A stretch of DNA of 64,000 nt, from positions 62,001 through 126,000 of the forward strand of contig CAMBMS010000006.1 of NCBI GenBank assembly GCA_945868845.1, in the 5' to 3' direction. Positions 37,400-45,672 of the stretch are shown here, piece after piece. Numbering within the stretch: the first letter of the stretch is position 1; each line of letters starts with the position of its first letter. The stretch comes from Asaia bogorensis. Its GTDB lineage: Bacteria > Pseudomonadota > Alphaproteobacteria > Acetobacterales > Acetobacteraceae. Position numbers and translations under genes: made by a program. The notes under the pieces were generated by a model that was given only the letters and a program-made list of their open reading frames with translations, was not told the origin of the DNA and searched no databases.

Positions 37400-38210
37400 A
37401 TGCACGATGGGACGGGGGTCGCGAAAGTGGGCTTTCGGCCAGGTCGCAGCATCAACCACCACCTGATCGTCAATGGCGAACTCCCGCTCTTCGACAATGC
37501 CGAGCTGCGCCGGGCCATGCCGCAGGCGCTCGATCGGCATGCGTCTATCGACGTCATCTCCCAGAGCTAGGGCTAAATCGGTAGCATGGTGCAGCCAGCT
37601 CCGGATGGGCTGTGGGGAATGCCGACGGAGTAGTTGCGCAGCTTGTCGGGTTGCGATCCCGACGTGGCGAAGAACCGCGAACAGGGACGGCAGATCATGC
37701 GTGGTCTCGGTTATGGTTTGGAGAGACGGATAAAAGTAAAAATGATGACGCGCTATATCCCGCTCTATCGCGCGCCCACAGTGATCCCCCCCGATCAGCC
37801 GCGCGAAGTGTTTATCGAGTCTAATCTCGACGTGGTGGACCCCATCACTTACTTCCCCCCTCGTCACGCGGCAGATATTTACCATCGGGTTGAATTTACA
37901 AACCAGTCGGTCGGATCCCGGTACGATCCTGCTCTCATTCTATGCTTGTAAGGGAAATCAGAAATAGGATAGGTATTGCAACCCGGCGGTGGACGTGATG
38001 ATCCAGGTGAAACCGATAGGGGCCGATCGAGAAAAGCGCAAGCGGGCAGTCTGGGATATAGAACGTAAGCTGACGGAGCAGAATGTGCGGCCGATCATTT
38101 TCTATAATCGTCCCAGTTCCTACTGGCAGCCGCACGTGCAGAACGTTTTAGTGATGGTCAATAGCGGCTTCGGTGGCCATCGCCGCGAAGATATCTGGCT
38201 GGACCGGTAG
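37400..38210 (+). pseudogene. Peptide/nickel ABC transporter substrate-binding protein (family 5), multiply broken
   Basis: Three pieces in order match the C-terminal half of SBP_bac_5 proteins. Piece 1 (37400-37570) reads NHHLIVNGELPLFDNAELRR then a TAG. The same frame continues past a TAA and another TAG (MVQPAPDGLWGMPTE), then CDPDVAKNREQGRQIMRGLG and YIPLYRAPTVIPPDQPREVF to 37951. Piece 3, in another frame from 37989, reads REKRKRAVWDIERKLTEQNV, RPIIFYNRPSSYWQPHVQN and ends EDIWLDR at 38210. At least three nonsense codons and one frameshift or deletion are needed. The N-terminal half and any permease genes are gone. Confidence 0.9.
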
Positions 38211-38552
38211 ATGCCCCCGAGCCCCTATTTGTTCTGCGCCGCGGATCATGAGCTGGCCCAGGTGAATGACCGGCTTAAATTGCGCGAGGCCAAGACCGGC
38301 TTCGGCATTGCGCTTCGCTATCAGGAACGCGCGCCCGATCCGCCCCACGCGCCGGAACCCAACTGGTGCGAAACCGGACATTCGATATTCATCCTTTCCG
38401 GGCACATTCAATACCAGTTCGACGACCATACGGCGCATGCCGGGCCCGGCGACATGCTGCACATCCCCGCCGGGCGCGCCCACCGCCACAAGCCGCGCGT
38501 TGTGGGAAATGACGTGGTGCGCTACGTCCTCACGGAATTCGCCGCGCCCTGA
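38211..38552 (+). CDS. Cupin-domain protein
   Basis: A 113-residue single-domain cupin. The beta-barrel motifs are visible: PEPNWCETGHSIFILSGHIQYQFD (motif 1 region, with fewer His than usual) and AGPGDMLHIPAGRAHRHKP (motif 2, with PAGxxH). The ATG follows directly on the TAG of the broken binding-protein frame, so this gene may once have been translated with it. Function cannot be assigned; small cupins of this kind are often isomerases or sugar/aromatic-acid binding proteins. Confidence 0.8.
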   Translation: MPPSPYLFCAADHELAQVNDRLKLREAKTGFGIALRYQERAPDPPHAPEPNWCETGHSIFILSGHIQYQFDDHTAHAGPGDMLHIPAGRAHRHKPRVVGNDVVRYVLTEFAAP

Positions 38553-38570
38553 TCATCCGGAGGACATCCC

Positions 38571-39086
38571 ATTACCGAATTCATCCTCGCCTTCATGAAG
38601 GCGCATGAGGTCTGGGCGATTCCCATCGTCGCCCTGCTGGCCTTCGGCGAATCGCTGGCCTTCGTGTCGCTGCTACTGCCCGCGACGGTGATCCTGTTCG
38701 GCTTCGGCGCGCTGATCAATGGCGCCGGGTTGCAGTTCTGGCCACTCTGGATGGCCGCCGCAGTAGGCGCGATCCTGGGCGACTGGTTGTCCTTCTGGCT
38801 AGGCAAGCATTACGGTCACGCGATCGCCGTGATGTGGCCGCTAAACCGTCATCCCACCTTGATCCCACGCGGCCAAGTCTTTTTCGAAAAATGGGGTATC
38901 GCCGGTATTTTCTTGGGTCGTTTCTTCGGCCCTCTCCGTTCCGCCATCCCCCTAGTCGCCGGTATCTGCGACATGCCACGCCTTCAATTCCAGATCGCCA
39001 ACGTCGCCTCTGCCCTAGTCTGGGCCACCGGTATCCTTGCCCCCGGCGCCTTCGGCCTAGAATGGCTGGGACGGTTAATGCACTAA
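38571..39086 (+). CDS. DedA-family (VTT-domain) membrane protein
   Basis: A 163-171 residue integral membrane protein of the DedA/SNARE-associated family, implicated in lipid flipping and envelope homeostasis. The conserved block LLAFGESLAFVSLLLPATVILFG is followed by GAILGDWLSFWLGKHYG and the family signature FLGRFFGPLRSAIPLVAGICDM. The first ATG is at 38595 but has no ribosome site. A strong GGAGG lies seven bases before an in-frame ATT at 38571, which restores the usual N-terminus TEFILAFMKAHEVWAIPIV. I therefore annotate from 38571 with a possible AUU start. Eighteen bases after the cupin gene. Confidence 0.88.
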   Translation: MTEFILAFMKAHEVWAIPIVALLAFGESLAFVSLLLPATVILFGFGALINGAGLQFWPLWMAAAVGAILGDWLSFWLGKHYGHAIAVMWPLNRHPTLIPRGQVFFEKWGIAGIFLGRFFGPLRSAIPLVAGICDMPRLQFQIANVASALVWATGILAPGAFGLEWLGRLMH

Positions 39087-39118
39087 ACTCCGCCTTATTT
39101 ACCCCTCTCGCGGATGGA

Positions 39119-39134
39119 CGTTTCACGCGAAACA
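39119..39134. promoter_or_regulatory. parS-like palindrome
   Basis: CGTTTCACGCGAAACA differs from the general bacterial ParB site TGTTTCACGTGAAACA at two of sixteen positions (one inside the 14-base core). It lies in the 183-base convergent intergenic space after the DedA gene, which also has an AT-rich patch at about 39187-39225. It may bind ParB; this is inferred from sequence only. Confidence 0.45.
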
Positions 39135-39269
39135 ATCCACAGACCAGACAGCTTTCCGAGCCTCTTAAACTTACTGCCCGGAATAGGTTATAAATTCTGA
39201 CTATTATATTATATAACTACGATCTTTTTCTGGACCCACCTCATTCCCATTCTCCCCCATATGCCTTCT

Positions 39270-39980
39270 TTATAGACGCGGCATCTCCGCCAGCAGCCGC
39301 CCCAATTCCGGCAGCTTCATCCCATATCCCATCAGCCCCAGCACCGCCCACAATGCTGCCCCGTTGGTCGTCACCACGGGCTTGGCAAACTCCGCCTCCC
39401 ACGCGGGCACGAACCGCATGGTTGGAAAATTTCCTCCCGGCACCACCAGCACCTCGATTTCGGCGCGATCCATGCGCCGAAACGCGTCGCGCGCATGCTC
39501 CGGCCCCAACCCGCCGATCGCATAGGCGTCAGCAGCGTCGAATCCCTCCATCGCGACCACATCCAGCCCGTGCTGGCTCTCGAAATACCACTTTGCCCGG
39601 CCGATGACCTCCGGCGAATAAGGGGTGATCACCGCGATCCGCCGTGCCCCCAACGCCCGAACTGCCTGCCCAACTGCCCCCGCCGAGGTCACCGCGGGTG
39701 CGCCAGAGCCTTCCGCCATCTGCCGCGTCGTTACCGCGTCATAATCGTCCGAAAACAAGCTGGCGGATGTCTGCGCCAACGCTACCGCCTCCACCTTCGC
39801 CTGCCCCAACAGCTGCGATTGATACACCACATCCGCCGTCAGGCTAGGCGAAAACGGTGTGTTTCCGTCTTTTCCCAACCGCCCATAATGCGCCTGCAAC
39901 CCTCCCGGTAGCAGCCGCGTATATTCGCCTTCCACCGTCGTATTCGTCGCCGGAATCAGCACCCCAAAATGCCGCGTCAT
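39270..39980 (-). CDS. Asp/Glu racemase-fold protein (maleate isomerase / arylmalonate decarboxylase family), no cysteines
   Basis: A 236-residue protein whose start MTRHFGVLIPATNTTVEGEY (the family PSxNT motif as PATNT) and segments SDDYDAVTT, IAVITPYSPEV and EFAKPVVTTNGAALWAVL place it in the maleate isomerase / Asp-Glu racemase superfamily. The two expected active-site cysteines are absent: the first site reads ALAQTSAS where relatives have CTSAS, and the second VVPGGNFPTM where relatives have SCTNF. The whole protein contains no cysteine. Catalysis by the usual thiolate chemistry is thus not possible. The frame is open to 40232, but the first 84 codons are non-conserved. Confidence 0.8.
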   Translation of the reverse strand: MTRHFGVLIPATNTTVEGEYTRLLPGGLQAHYGRLGKDGNTPFSPSLTADVVYQSQLLGQAKVEAVALAQTSASLFSDDYDAVTTRQMAEGSGAPAVTSAGAVGQAVRALGARRIAVITPYSPEVIGRAKWYFESQHGLDVVAMEGFDAADAYAIGGLGPEHARDAFRRMDRAEIEVLVVPGGNFPTMRFVPAWEAEFAKPVVTTNGAALWAVLGLMGYGMKLPELGRLLAEMPRL

Positions 39981-40082
39981 GGAAATCCCCTCGGATGAAG
40001 CCGATGAACCATAATAATCCGAACCATCTCTACCGTCTCGCCCCCTCCCCAAACCCCACCGCCGTGCTATGCCCCCGGCGGA

Positions 40083-40997
40083 ATGAAAATCCTTTTCGTC
40101 TCCTCCAATCGTCTGGGCGATGCCGTCCTCACCACCGGGTTGTTGGATCATCTGATTCGCACCTACCCGAACTCGCGCATCACCGTCGCCACCGGCCCCA
40201 TCGCCGCCGGTGTCTTCACCCACATGCCGCAACTCGAACGCCTAATTGTGTTCCAGAAGCAAAGCTATGACCGCCACTGGCTCCCCCTCTGGTGGTTTGC
40301 CGTCCGGCAGGTCTGGGATCTGGTGGTCGATATCCGGGCCTCCGGCATGGCCTATCTGGTCCCCACCAAAAGCCGCGTCGTTATGCGCAACGACCTTCCG
40401 GGCACAAAGGTGGAACAACTAGGCACTATCCTCGGCCTCAACCCGCCCCCCATGCCGGTTACCTGGACGAGTCCGCAAGACCACACCCGCGCCGCACAAC
40501 TCCTGCCCCCCGGTACCCCCATCATCGCGCTCGGTCCCACCGCCAGCCGTAGTATCAAGATGTGGCCGGCGGAAAAATTCACCGCTTTGTTCCATGCCCT
40601 CGCTGCCGGCCCCCTGCCCGGCGCCCGCGCCGCCATTCTCGCCGGCCCCGGCGCGCTGGAGGAAGAACTCTCCGCCCCCCTGCGCGCCGCCCTGCCCGAC
40701 GCGATCGATTTACGCGGTGCTCTCGCCATCCCAGAAGTCACCGCCTGCCTGCAACGCTGCGCGCTCTATATCGGCAATGATTCCGGCCTAATGCATCTTG
40801 CCGCCGCCGCCGCCGTGCCCACAATCGGCCTGTTCGGCCCCACCGACTGGCGCGAATACGGCCCTACCGGGCAATGCGCCGATGTGGCCGTCGCCACCGA
40901 TGCCACGATGGCCGGCATCAGCGTCGAGGCAGCACTCGCCGCTGCCGCCAAACTATTGCGCGCCGCCCCCGTTGCCAGCCCCCCCCCTCCGTCCTAG
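40083..40997 (+). CDS. Glycosyltransferase family 9 (heptosyltransferase-like)
   Basis: A 304-residue GT-B enzyme related to LPS heptosyltransferases. It begins MKILFVSSNRLGDAVLTTGLL, the donor/acceptor loop with the conserved GD. The C-terminal half has IIALGPTASRSIKMWPAEKF and the nucleotide-sugar site YIGNDSGLMHLAAAAAVPTIGLFGPTDWREYGP, which is diagnostic. It probably adds a heptose or similar sugar to lipopolysaccharide core at the inner membrane. Slightly shorter than typical WaaC/WaaF (about 330). It diverges from the racemase-fold gene with about 100 bases between them. Confidence 0.9.
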   Translation: MKILFVSSNRLGDAVLTTGLLDHLIRTYPNSRITVATGPIAAGVFTHMPQLERLIVFQKQSYDRHWLPLWWFAVRQVWDLVVDIRASGMAYLVPTKSRVVMRNDLPGTKVEQLGTILGLNPPPMPVTWTSPQDHTRAAQLLPPGTPIIALGPTASRSIKMWPAEKFTALFHALAAGPLPGARAAILAGPGALEEELSAPLRAALPDAIDLRGALAIPEVTACLQRCALYIGNDSGLMHLAAAAAVPTIGLFGPTDWREYGPTGQCADVAVATDATMAGISVEAALAAAAKLLRAAPVASPPPPS

Positions 40998-41051
40998 TTT
41001 CGCCTCCCTTTGGCAACAAACTTGCCATAATACATTCTAAGGGAGAAAATA

Positions 41052-42677
41052 ATGAAAGTCGGCGAAGCCATCGCGCACATTATGAAGGTCGAGGGGATGG
41101 ACATCCTCTGCGGCTATCCGGTTAATCATCTGATCGAATTCGCCGCCGCGCAGGACATCCGCCCGATCATGGTGCGCCAGGAACGTATCGGCATCCACAT
41201 GGCGGACGCTATCTCCCGCGTCACGTCCGGCAAGAAATTGGGCGCCTTCTGCATGCAGCACGGTCCAGGCGCGGAAAACGCCTATGGCGGCGTCGCTCAA
41301 TGTTATGGCGAATCCATTCCCGTGCTAATCTTGCCAATGGGCTACCCGCGCCATCTCGCGGGCATCGACCCGAATTTCAGCTCCACCACGCAAATGCGCG
41401 GCGTGACCAAATCGGCGGAGCAGATCATTCTGCCGAAGGAAACCCCAAACATCCTGCGCCGCGCGATGAGCAAGCTGCGCAATGGCCGGGGCGGCCCCTG
41501 CCTCGTTGAAATCCCCACCGATATCTGGAATGAGGAAATCGGCGATTTTACCTATACCCCGGTCGTCACAGCGAAGACCGCGCCCGACCCCGCCGATGTC
41601 CGCAAGGCCGCTACCGCGATTCTCGCCGCCAAACGCCCGCTGATCTATGCCGGCACCGGCGTGCATTGGGCAGAAGCCTGGCCACAGTTGAGAAAATTCG
41701 CAGAACTTCTGGGCGCTCCCGTTACCACCAGCCTCGGCGGCAAAAGTTCCTTCCCCGAAAATCACCCACTCTCGCTGGGCTCCGGCGGTAATGCCGTCTC
41801 CAAGCAGGTGCATCACTTCGTACAGAACGCCGATCTGATCATCGGCATCGGATGCTCGTTTACCGAAACAAATTTCGGCATCAAATTTCCGAATGGCAAA
41901 AAATTCGTCCACGCCACTTTAGATCCCGACCACCTTAATAAAGATGTGCGCGCAGAAGTCGGCCTGCTCGGCGATGCGGCATTAACCCTAGAAGCCCTTA
42001 TCGGCGAGCTTGGCCAAACCATCAAATCTCCGCGCGACCCCAGCCCAGTGGTGGCTGAAATCATCAAGCTGCGCGAGGAATTCATGGCACAATGGATGCC
42101 GCTGCTGACATCCAACGACGCGCCGCTGAACCCCTATCGCGTGATCTGGGATCTGATGCACACGGTGGATGGTAAGAACACCATCATCACCCATGACGCT
42201 GGCAGCCCGCGCGACCAGATTTCACCATTCTGGGTCTCCACCGAACCGCTTTCCTATATCGGCTGGGGCAAGACCACGCAGCTAGGCTACGGCCTCGGCC
42301 TCGCCATGGGCGCCAAGCTGGCAAAACCCGAAAAACTCTGCATTAACCTGTGGGGCGACGCCGCCATCGGCTTCACCGGCATGGACTTTGAAACGGCGGT
42401 GCGCGAGCGCATTCCCATCCTCTCTATCCTGCTGAACAATTTCTCCATGGCGATCGAGCTGAAAGTCATGCCGATCTCGACGGAAAAATACCGTTCGACC
42501 GATATCTCCGGCAACTACGCCGACATGGCGAAAGCCTTCGGCGGCTATGGCGAGCGCGTCACTCAGCCGGGCGACATCAAATCCGCCATCCAGCGCGGCA
42601 TCAAAGCCACGCAGGCCGGCCAGCCGGCCTTGCTGGAATTCATCACCAGCAAGGAAACTCGGGTTTCCAAGCTATAA
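41052..42677 (+). CDS. Thiamine pyrophosphate-dependent enzyme (acetolactate synthase-like)
   Basis: A 541-residue three-domain TPP enzyme. PYR domain, residues about 1-170, has the activating Glu in IMVRQERIGIHMADAISRV. The central domain has PLIYAGTGVHWAEAWPQL. The PP domain holds the Mg-TPP motif GDAAIGFTGMDFETAVRERI closing with LNNFSMA near residue 460. Such proteins are decarboxylases or ligases of 2-oxo acids; this subgroup is poorly characterised and often sits beside an enolase-superfamily enzyme and a D-2-hydroxyacid dehydrogenase, as here. GGGAG ribosome site. It is not the biosynthetic ilvB on context. Confidence 0.88.
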   Translation: MKVGEAIAHIMKVEGMDILCGYPVNHLIEFAAAQDIRPIMVRQERIGIHMADAISRVTSGKKLGAFCMQHGPGAENAYGGVAQCYGESIPVLILPMGYPRHLAGIDPNFSSTTQMRGVTKSAEQIILPKETPNILRRAMSKLRNGRGGPCLVEIPTDIWNEEIGDFTYTPVVTAKTAPDPADVRKAATAILAAKRPLIYAGTGVHWAEAWPQLRKFAELLGAPVTTSLGGKSSFPENHPLSLGSGGNAVSKQVHHFVQNADLIIGIGCSFTETNFGIKFPNGKKFVHATLDPDHLNKDVRAEVGLLGDAALTLEALIGELGQTIKSPRDPSPVVAEIIKLREEFMAQWMPLLTSNDAPLNPYRVIWDLMHTVDGKNTIITHDAGSPRDQISPFWVSTEPLSYIGWGKTTQLGYGLGLAMGAKLAKPEKLCINLWGDAAIGFTGMDFETAVRERIPILSILLNNFSMAIELKVMPISTEKYRSTDISGNYADMAKAFGGYGERVTQPGDIKSAIQRGIKATQAGQPALLEFITSKETRVSKL

Positions 42678-42812
42678 ATCGGATTGCGGCGGGGGTAATA
42701 TCCGCTCCCGCCGCCGCCGTACCGCCACGCCCGCGCCTGCGGGCTTCCACGACTTCCGCCTTGCGTTGGATCACCGTGGATCGTCGCCGACCAACCAGTA
42801 GGAGAACTCGGT

Positions 42813-43220
42813 ATGAAAGTCGCCCGCATGGACACGCTGCGTGCCGATGCTGGCTGGCGCATGTTCTCCTATCTGAAGATCACCACCGATGACGGCATCA
42901 TCGGCTGGTCAGAATTCACCGAAAGCTTTGATAATGCCGGCCTTGCCGACTCGCTGAAAATCGCAGCGATGGCGGAAGTGTATGAAATGAACCGTGCGCC
43001 GCATAATTTCTTCGGACATCTCTGCACAATTATCTCCGCGCATTTCTCCGCCAATATACCGAATTTTCGCGTCATGGAAATCGACATCGACAGCTGTCCC
43101 TGGCGCGATGAATTCTATCACGCCGTGCCGGAATTCGAAAATGGTGGCCTAAAATTTTCCACCTGCTCCGGCTGGAGCATGAACATCAAAGAAGCCGCCG
43201 TCCGCGCTCCCCCGAAGTAA
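42813..43220 (+). pseudogene. Enolase-superfamily (mandelate racemase type) gene with large in-frame internal deletion
   Basis: An open frame of 135 codons with start and ribosome site (GTAGGAG). Residues 1-45 (MKVARMDTLRADAGWRMFSY ... TTDDGIIGWSEFTESF) are the N-terminal capping domain of a mandelate racemase / muconate lactonizing enzyme. From about residue 58 (NRAPHNFFGHLCTIISAHFS ... PNFRVMEIDID, then PEFENGGLKFSTCSGWSMNI) it is the C-terminal capping part. The whole catalytic barrel with the Lys and metal-binding acidic residues, about 250 residues, is missing. It may still make a small protein but cannot be an enolase-type enzyme. It lies between the TPP enzyme and the dehydrogenase. 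Confidence 0.82.
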
Positions 43221-43241
43221 GAGAACACAGGAGACCCCACC

Positions 43242-44297
43242 TTGGCCATATTCAAGATCGCCACCCCCGCCGGTGCCAGCTTCACCACCGCGGGCGGCGG
43301 CTATGACGATGAGATGAAACCGCTCCTCGACATGGGCATCGACGCCACCATTGTCGAAGGTCCCGTCGACGCTGCCAGATTCATCGCCTTCGCACAGGAC
43401 GCCGACGCGATCTATGCAAAAGGCATCCGCTTCACCAAAGCCATGATTGACGGATTGCCGGACCGGTGCCGCGCCATCGTGCTCGGCTCGGTCGGCGTCG
43501 ACAGCGTCGAAGTTACCGCCGCCACCGAGCGCGGCATACCGGTCACCAACTGCCCTGATACCTTTATCGAGGAAGTCGCAGATCATACGATGATGCTGCT
43601 GCTCTCTTCGTTCCGCCGCGCCATCGAACAGGACCGCATGGTGCGCGAAAATAAATGGCACGAAGGGCGCCCCGCACTGCTCAAAATTCCCCGCCTGATG
43701 GGCCAGACCCTCGGCCTCATCGCCTTCGGCCATGTCGCCCGCGCTGTCGCCAAGCGCGCCAAGCCCTTTGGCCTAAAAATTATCGCCTACGACCCGTTCA
43801 TCGAGGAGCTGGTCATGGTTGAGCACGGGGTCGTTCCCGCCACATTGGAAGAGGTACTCTCCCAATCTGATTTTATCTCCATGCACGCCCCCGCCACCCC
43901 AGAGGCCGAGGGCATGCTGATGGAAAAGCATTTTCGCATGATGAAACCCACCGCAGTTTTTATTAACTGCGGCCGTGGGCCGACCGTACAGGAATCCGCC
44001 CTCATTAAGGCACTAGCAGAAAATTGGATCGCCCATGCCGGTCTCGACGTTCTTGAAGTCGAACCCCCCGGCCATAACAACCCCATCCTGTCGATGCCGA
44101 ACGTCACCCTGTCTGCACACACGGCCTCGGCCTCCGCCCGCTTCGACCCTGCCCGCAAAACCCATGTCGGACGCGAGCTTAGCCTCGTGCTCTCCGGTAA
44201 ATGGCCGATGAGCTGCGTCAACCCCTCCGTGCTGCAAAACAGCACTAAACTCCGCCGCTGGCAGCCCATCTCCATGGAACGCGGCCCCAATAGCTGA
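43242..44297 (+). CDS. D-isomer-specific 2-hydroxyacid dehydrogenase (CtBP-like subgroup)
   Basis: A 351-residue NAD-dependent dehydrogenase of 2-hydroxy acids. The NAD loop is unusual, LGLIAFGHVARAVAKRA near residue 147, with Ala-Phe-Gly-His in place of GxGxxG's typical residues. Catalytic Arg lies in FINCGRGPTVQESAL near residue 245, Glu in LEVEPPGHNNP and His in SAHTASASAR near residue 290. The start is TTG at 43242, seven bases after an AGGAGA, and 21 bases after the deleted enolase-type gene. It would reduce or oxidise a 2-oxo acid linked to the adjacent TPP enzyme's pathway. Confidence 0.88.
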   Translation: MAIFKIATPAGASFTTAGGGYDDEMKPLLDMGIDATIVEGPVDAARFIAFAQDADAIYAKGIRFTKAMIDGLPDRCRAIVLGSVGVDSVEVTAATERGIPVTNCPDTFIEEVADHTMMLLLSSFRRAIEQDRMVRENKWHEGRPALLKIPRLMGQTLGLIAFGHVARAVAKRAKPFGLKIIAYDPFIEELVMVEHGVVPATLEEVLSQSDFISMHAPATPEAEGMLMEKHFRMMKPTAVFINCGRGPTVQESALIKALAENWIAHAGLDVLEVEPPGHNNPILSMPNVTLSAHTASASARFDPARKTHVGRELSLVLSGKWPMSCVNPSVLQNSTKLRRWQPISMERGPNS

Positions 44298-44333
44298 TAC
44301 CAGATTTCGATTTGCACGGCCTGTTGAAAGAGA

Positions 44334-44396
44334 AATTGGGGGCTTTCCCCCCAATTGCCCACCAAGAGCGTAACGCCCCTTAACTAGGTTAGGGGC
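44334..44396. terminator. Convergent terminator hairpins
   Basis: Two strong hairpins lie between converging genes: AATTGGGGG/CCCCCAATT at 44334-44356 with a five-base loop, and GCCCCTTAAC/GTTAGGGGC at 44375-44396 with one bulge. Neither has a long T run, but the position fits termination for both strands. Confidence 0.65.
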
Positions 44397-44432
44397 AGCG
44401 CCCCGACCTTCCTCACGCACGCGCCCCCAGCC

Positions 44433-45047
44433 CTATGCCTTCACGCCCATACCCCGCATGAAGCGGTCGCGGATAAGGGAAGGGTCGCGTTCAGTGGTGG
44501 CGACGGGTTTGTTGTTGTTGATGCGGCAGCCGATCAACCAGGGGCCGTCTTCGGTGAGCGCGCGGTCGAGCAGTGCCTCGAAATGCGCTTCGTCCTCGGC
44601 CCATGTGGATTGTGCGATGCCGGCGCCGCGGGCGATGGCAACGATATCGGCGCCGAGTTCGCTAGCGGCCACCTGCCCGCCGGTGATCTGGTAGCCGCCA
44701 TTATCGAGGATGATGATGGTGAGGTTTCTCGGCGCTCGTGCCCCCACCGTGGCGAGGCAGCCGAGTTGCATCAGGATCGAGCCATCGCCTTCCAGAGCGA
44801 TGACTTTGCGCGCCGGTTGCGCAATGGCGACGCCGAGCGCGATCGGCACGGCAAGGCCCATGCTGCCGAGCATGTAGAAATTTTGCGGCCGGTGGCCGAC
44901 AGCCCAGAGATCAAAATTGGACCAGCCGATGCCGCCGATCACGGCTTCCTCGCGCTTCAGTTTCCCGACCATGCGCTGGGTCAGGTTGAAGCGGTCCATC
45001 ACCTTAGCGTCGGAGCGGACCATCCGTTGATTTTGGTTTCCCGACAT
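44433..45047 (-). CDS. TPP-dependent decarboxylase, PP-domain subunit (sulfopyruvate/phosphonopyruvate decarboxylase beta-like)
   Basis: A 204-residue protein equal to the pyrophosphate-binding domain alone. The Mg-TPP motif reads ALEGDGSILMQLGCLATVGARAPRN and closes with IIILDNGGYQITGG (GDG to NNG pattern) near residues 95-125; VGHRPQNFYMLGSMGLAVPIALG precedes it. Its partner with the PYR domain is encoded 4 bases upstream, so the two subunits form a split enzyme like ComD/ComE sulfopyruvate decarboxylase. The start at 45047 follows AAGGAG. The substrate is presumably a 3-carbon 2-oxo acid; sulfo or phospho specificity is not provable here. Confidence 0.87.
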   Translation of the reverse strand: MSGNQNQRMVRSDAKVMDRFNLTQRMVGKLKREEAVIGGIGWSNFDLWAVGHRPQNFYMLGSMGLAVPIALGVAIAQPARKVIALEGDGSILMQLGCLATVGARAPRNLTIIILDNGGYQITGGQVAASELGADIVAIARGAGIAQSTWAEDEAHFEALLDRALTEDGPWLIGCRINNNKPVATTERDPSLIRDRFMRGMGVKA

Positions 45048-45051
45048 CACG

Positions 45052-45579
45052 CTACTCCTTGAACACCTTGCCGCCGGTGAGCAGGGGGGAAAGAATGAAA
45101 GTAGCCGGCTGTTGCGTGGCCACAGCCTGGCGGATAGAGCGGTCAATGATGAATTCCACCTCGTCCACCCGGGTGAGAGTATGATGTTCCATCGCTAGGC
45201 TGTCGAGACTGGGGCGCATCGTACGCGCCACCAGGGTCTGGCCGATATTGAATTCTCCCAAGGTACCACGTTCGGAGACCATGAGAAGAATAGGAATCTG
45301 AAACGGGACCGGCAACGAGGCCAGCACGTTCGGCAGGGTGGCAAAGCCCGAGGTTTGCATCAACACAATCGCGTGCATGCCCGCCATCCAGGCGCCGCAG
45401 GCGATGCCGACGGCTTCTTCTTCCCGCGTGCTGGTGAAAACGGTGAAGAACGGATCGGTCTCCAGGAGGGCGATCAGCGGACGCAGGACATTATCCGGTA
45501 CATACGGTACTAGCCGCACGTTATGCGCGCGCAGCACGTCACGGGTAATTTCAAACCAGGCGCGGGTTTCCCCTGCCAT
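45052..45579 (-). CDS. TPP-dependent decarboxylase, PYR-domain subunit (sulfopyruvate/phosphonopyruvate decarboxylase alpha-like)
   Basis: A 175-residue PYR-domain protein. It carries the activating Glu in TSTREEEAVGIACGAWMAGM near residue 55, MQTSGFATLPNVLASLPVPF and LLMVSERGTLGEFNIGQ, all standard for the alpha subunit of sulfopyruvate/phosphonopyruvate decarboxylases. The frame is open to 45846 but overlaps the divergent gene there; the ATG at 45579 gives the family N-terminus. It is co-transcribed with the PP subunit and shares a 93-base divergent promoter region with tcuA. Confidence 0.87.
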   Translation of the reverse strand: MAGETRAWFEITRDVLRAHNVRLVPYVPDNVLRPLIALLETDPFFTVFTSTREEEAVGIACGAWMAGMHAIVLMQTSGFATLPNVLASLPVPFQIPILLMVSERGTLGEFNIGQTLVARTMRPSLDSLAMEHHTLTRVDEVEFIIDRSIRQAVATQQPATFILSPLLTGGKVFKE

Positions 45580-45672
45580 GTGTGCCCCCTCAAAAGGTTG
45601 ATGATATTGTAGCCCTGCGTATACGCCTGTATAGGGCGGTCGGACCAGGGGCGCAGTGCAAGGTACGACGAA

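Noticed and set aside
37370-37885. Minus-strand 171-codon frame upstream of the sensor kinase
   Set aside because: It is antisense to readable pieces of the peptide-binding pseudogene and has no recognisable protein features.
39119-39230. Replication origin near the parS-like site
   Set aside because: There is an AT-rich patch, but only one poor DnaA-box match (7 of 9) and no dnaA, parAB or other origin-linked genes.
43242-44297. Start at the first ATG inside the hydroxyacid dehydrogenase
   Set aside because: The TTG at 43242 has a good AGGAGA site and gives the expected N-terminal strand, while the internal ATG would remove it.
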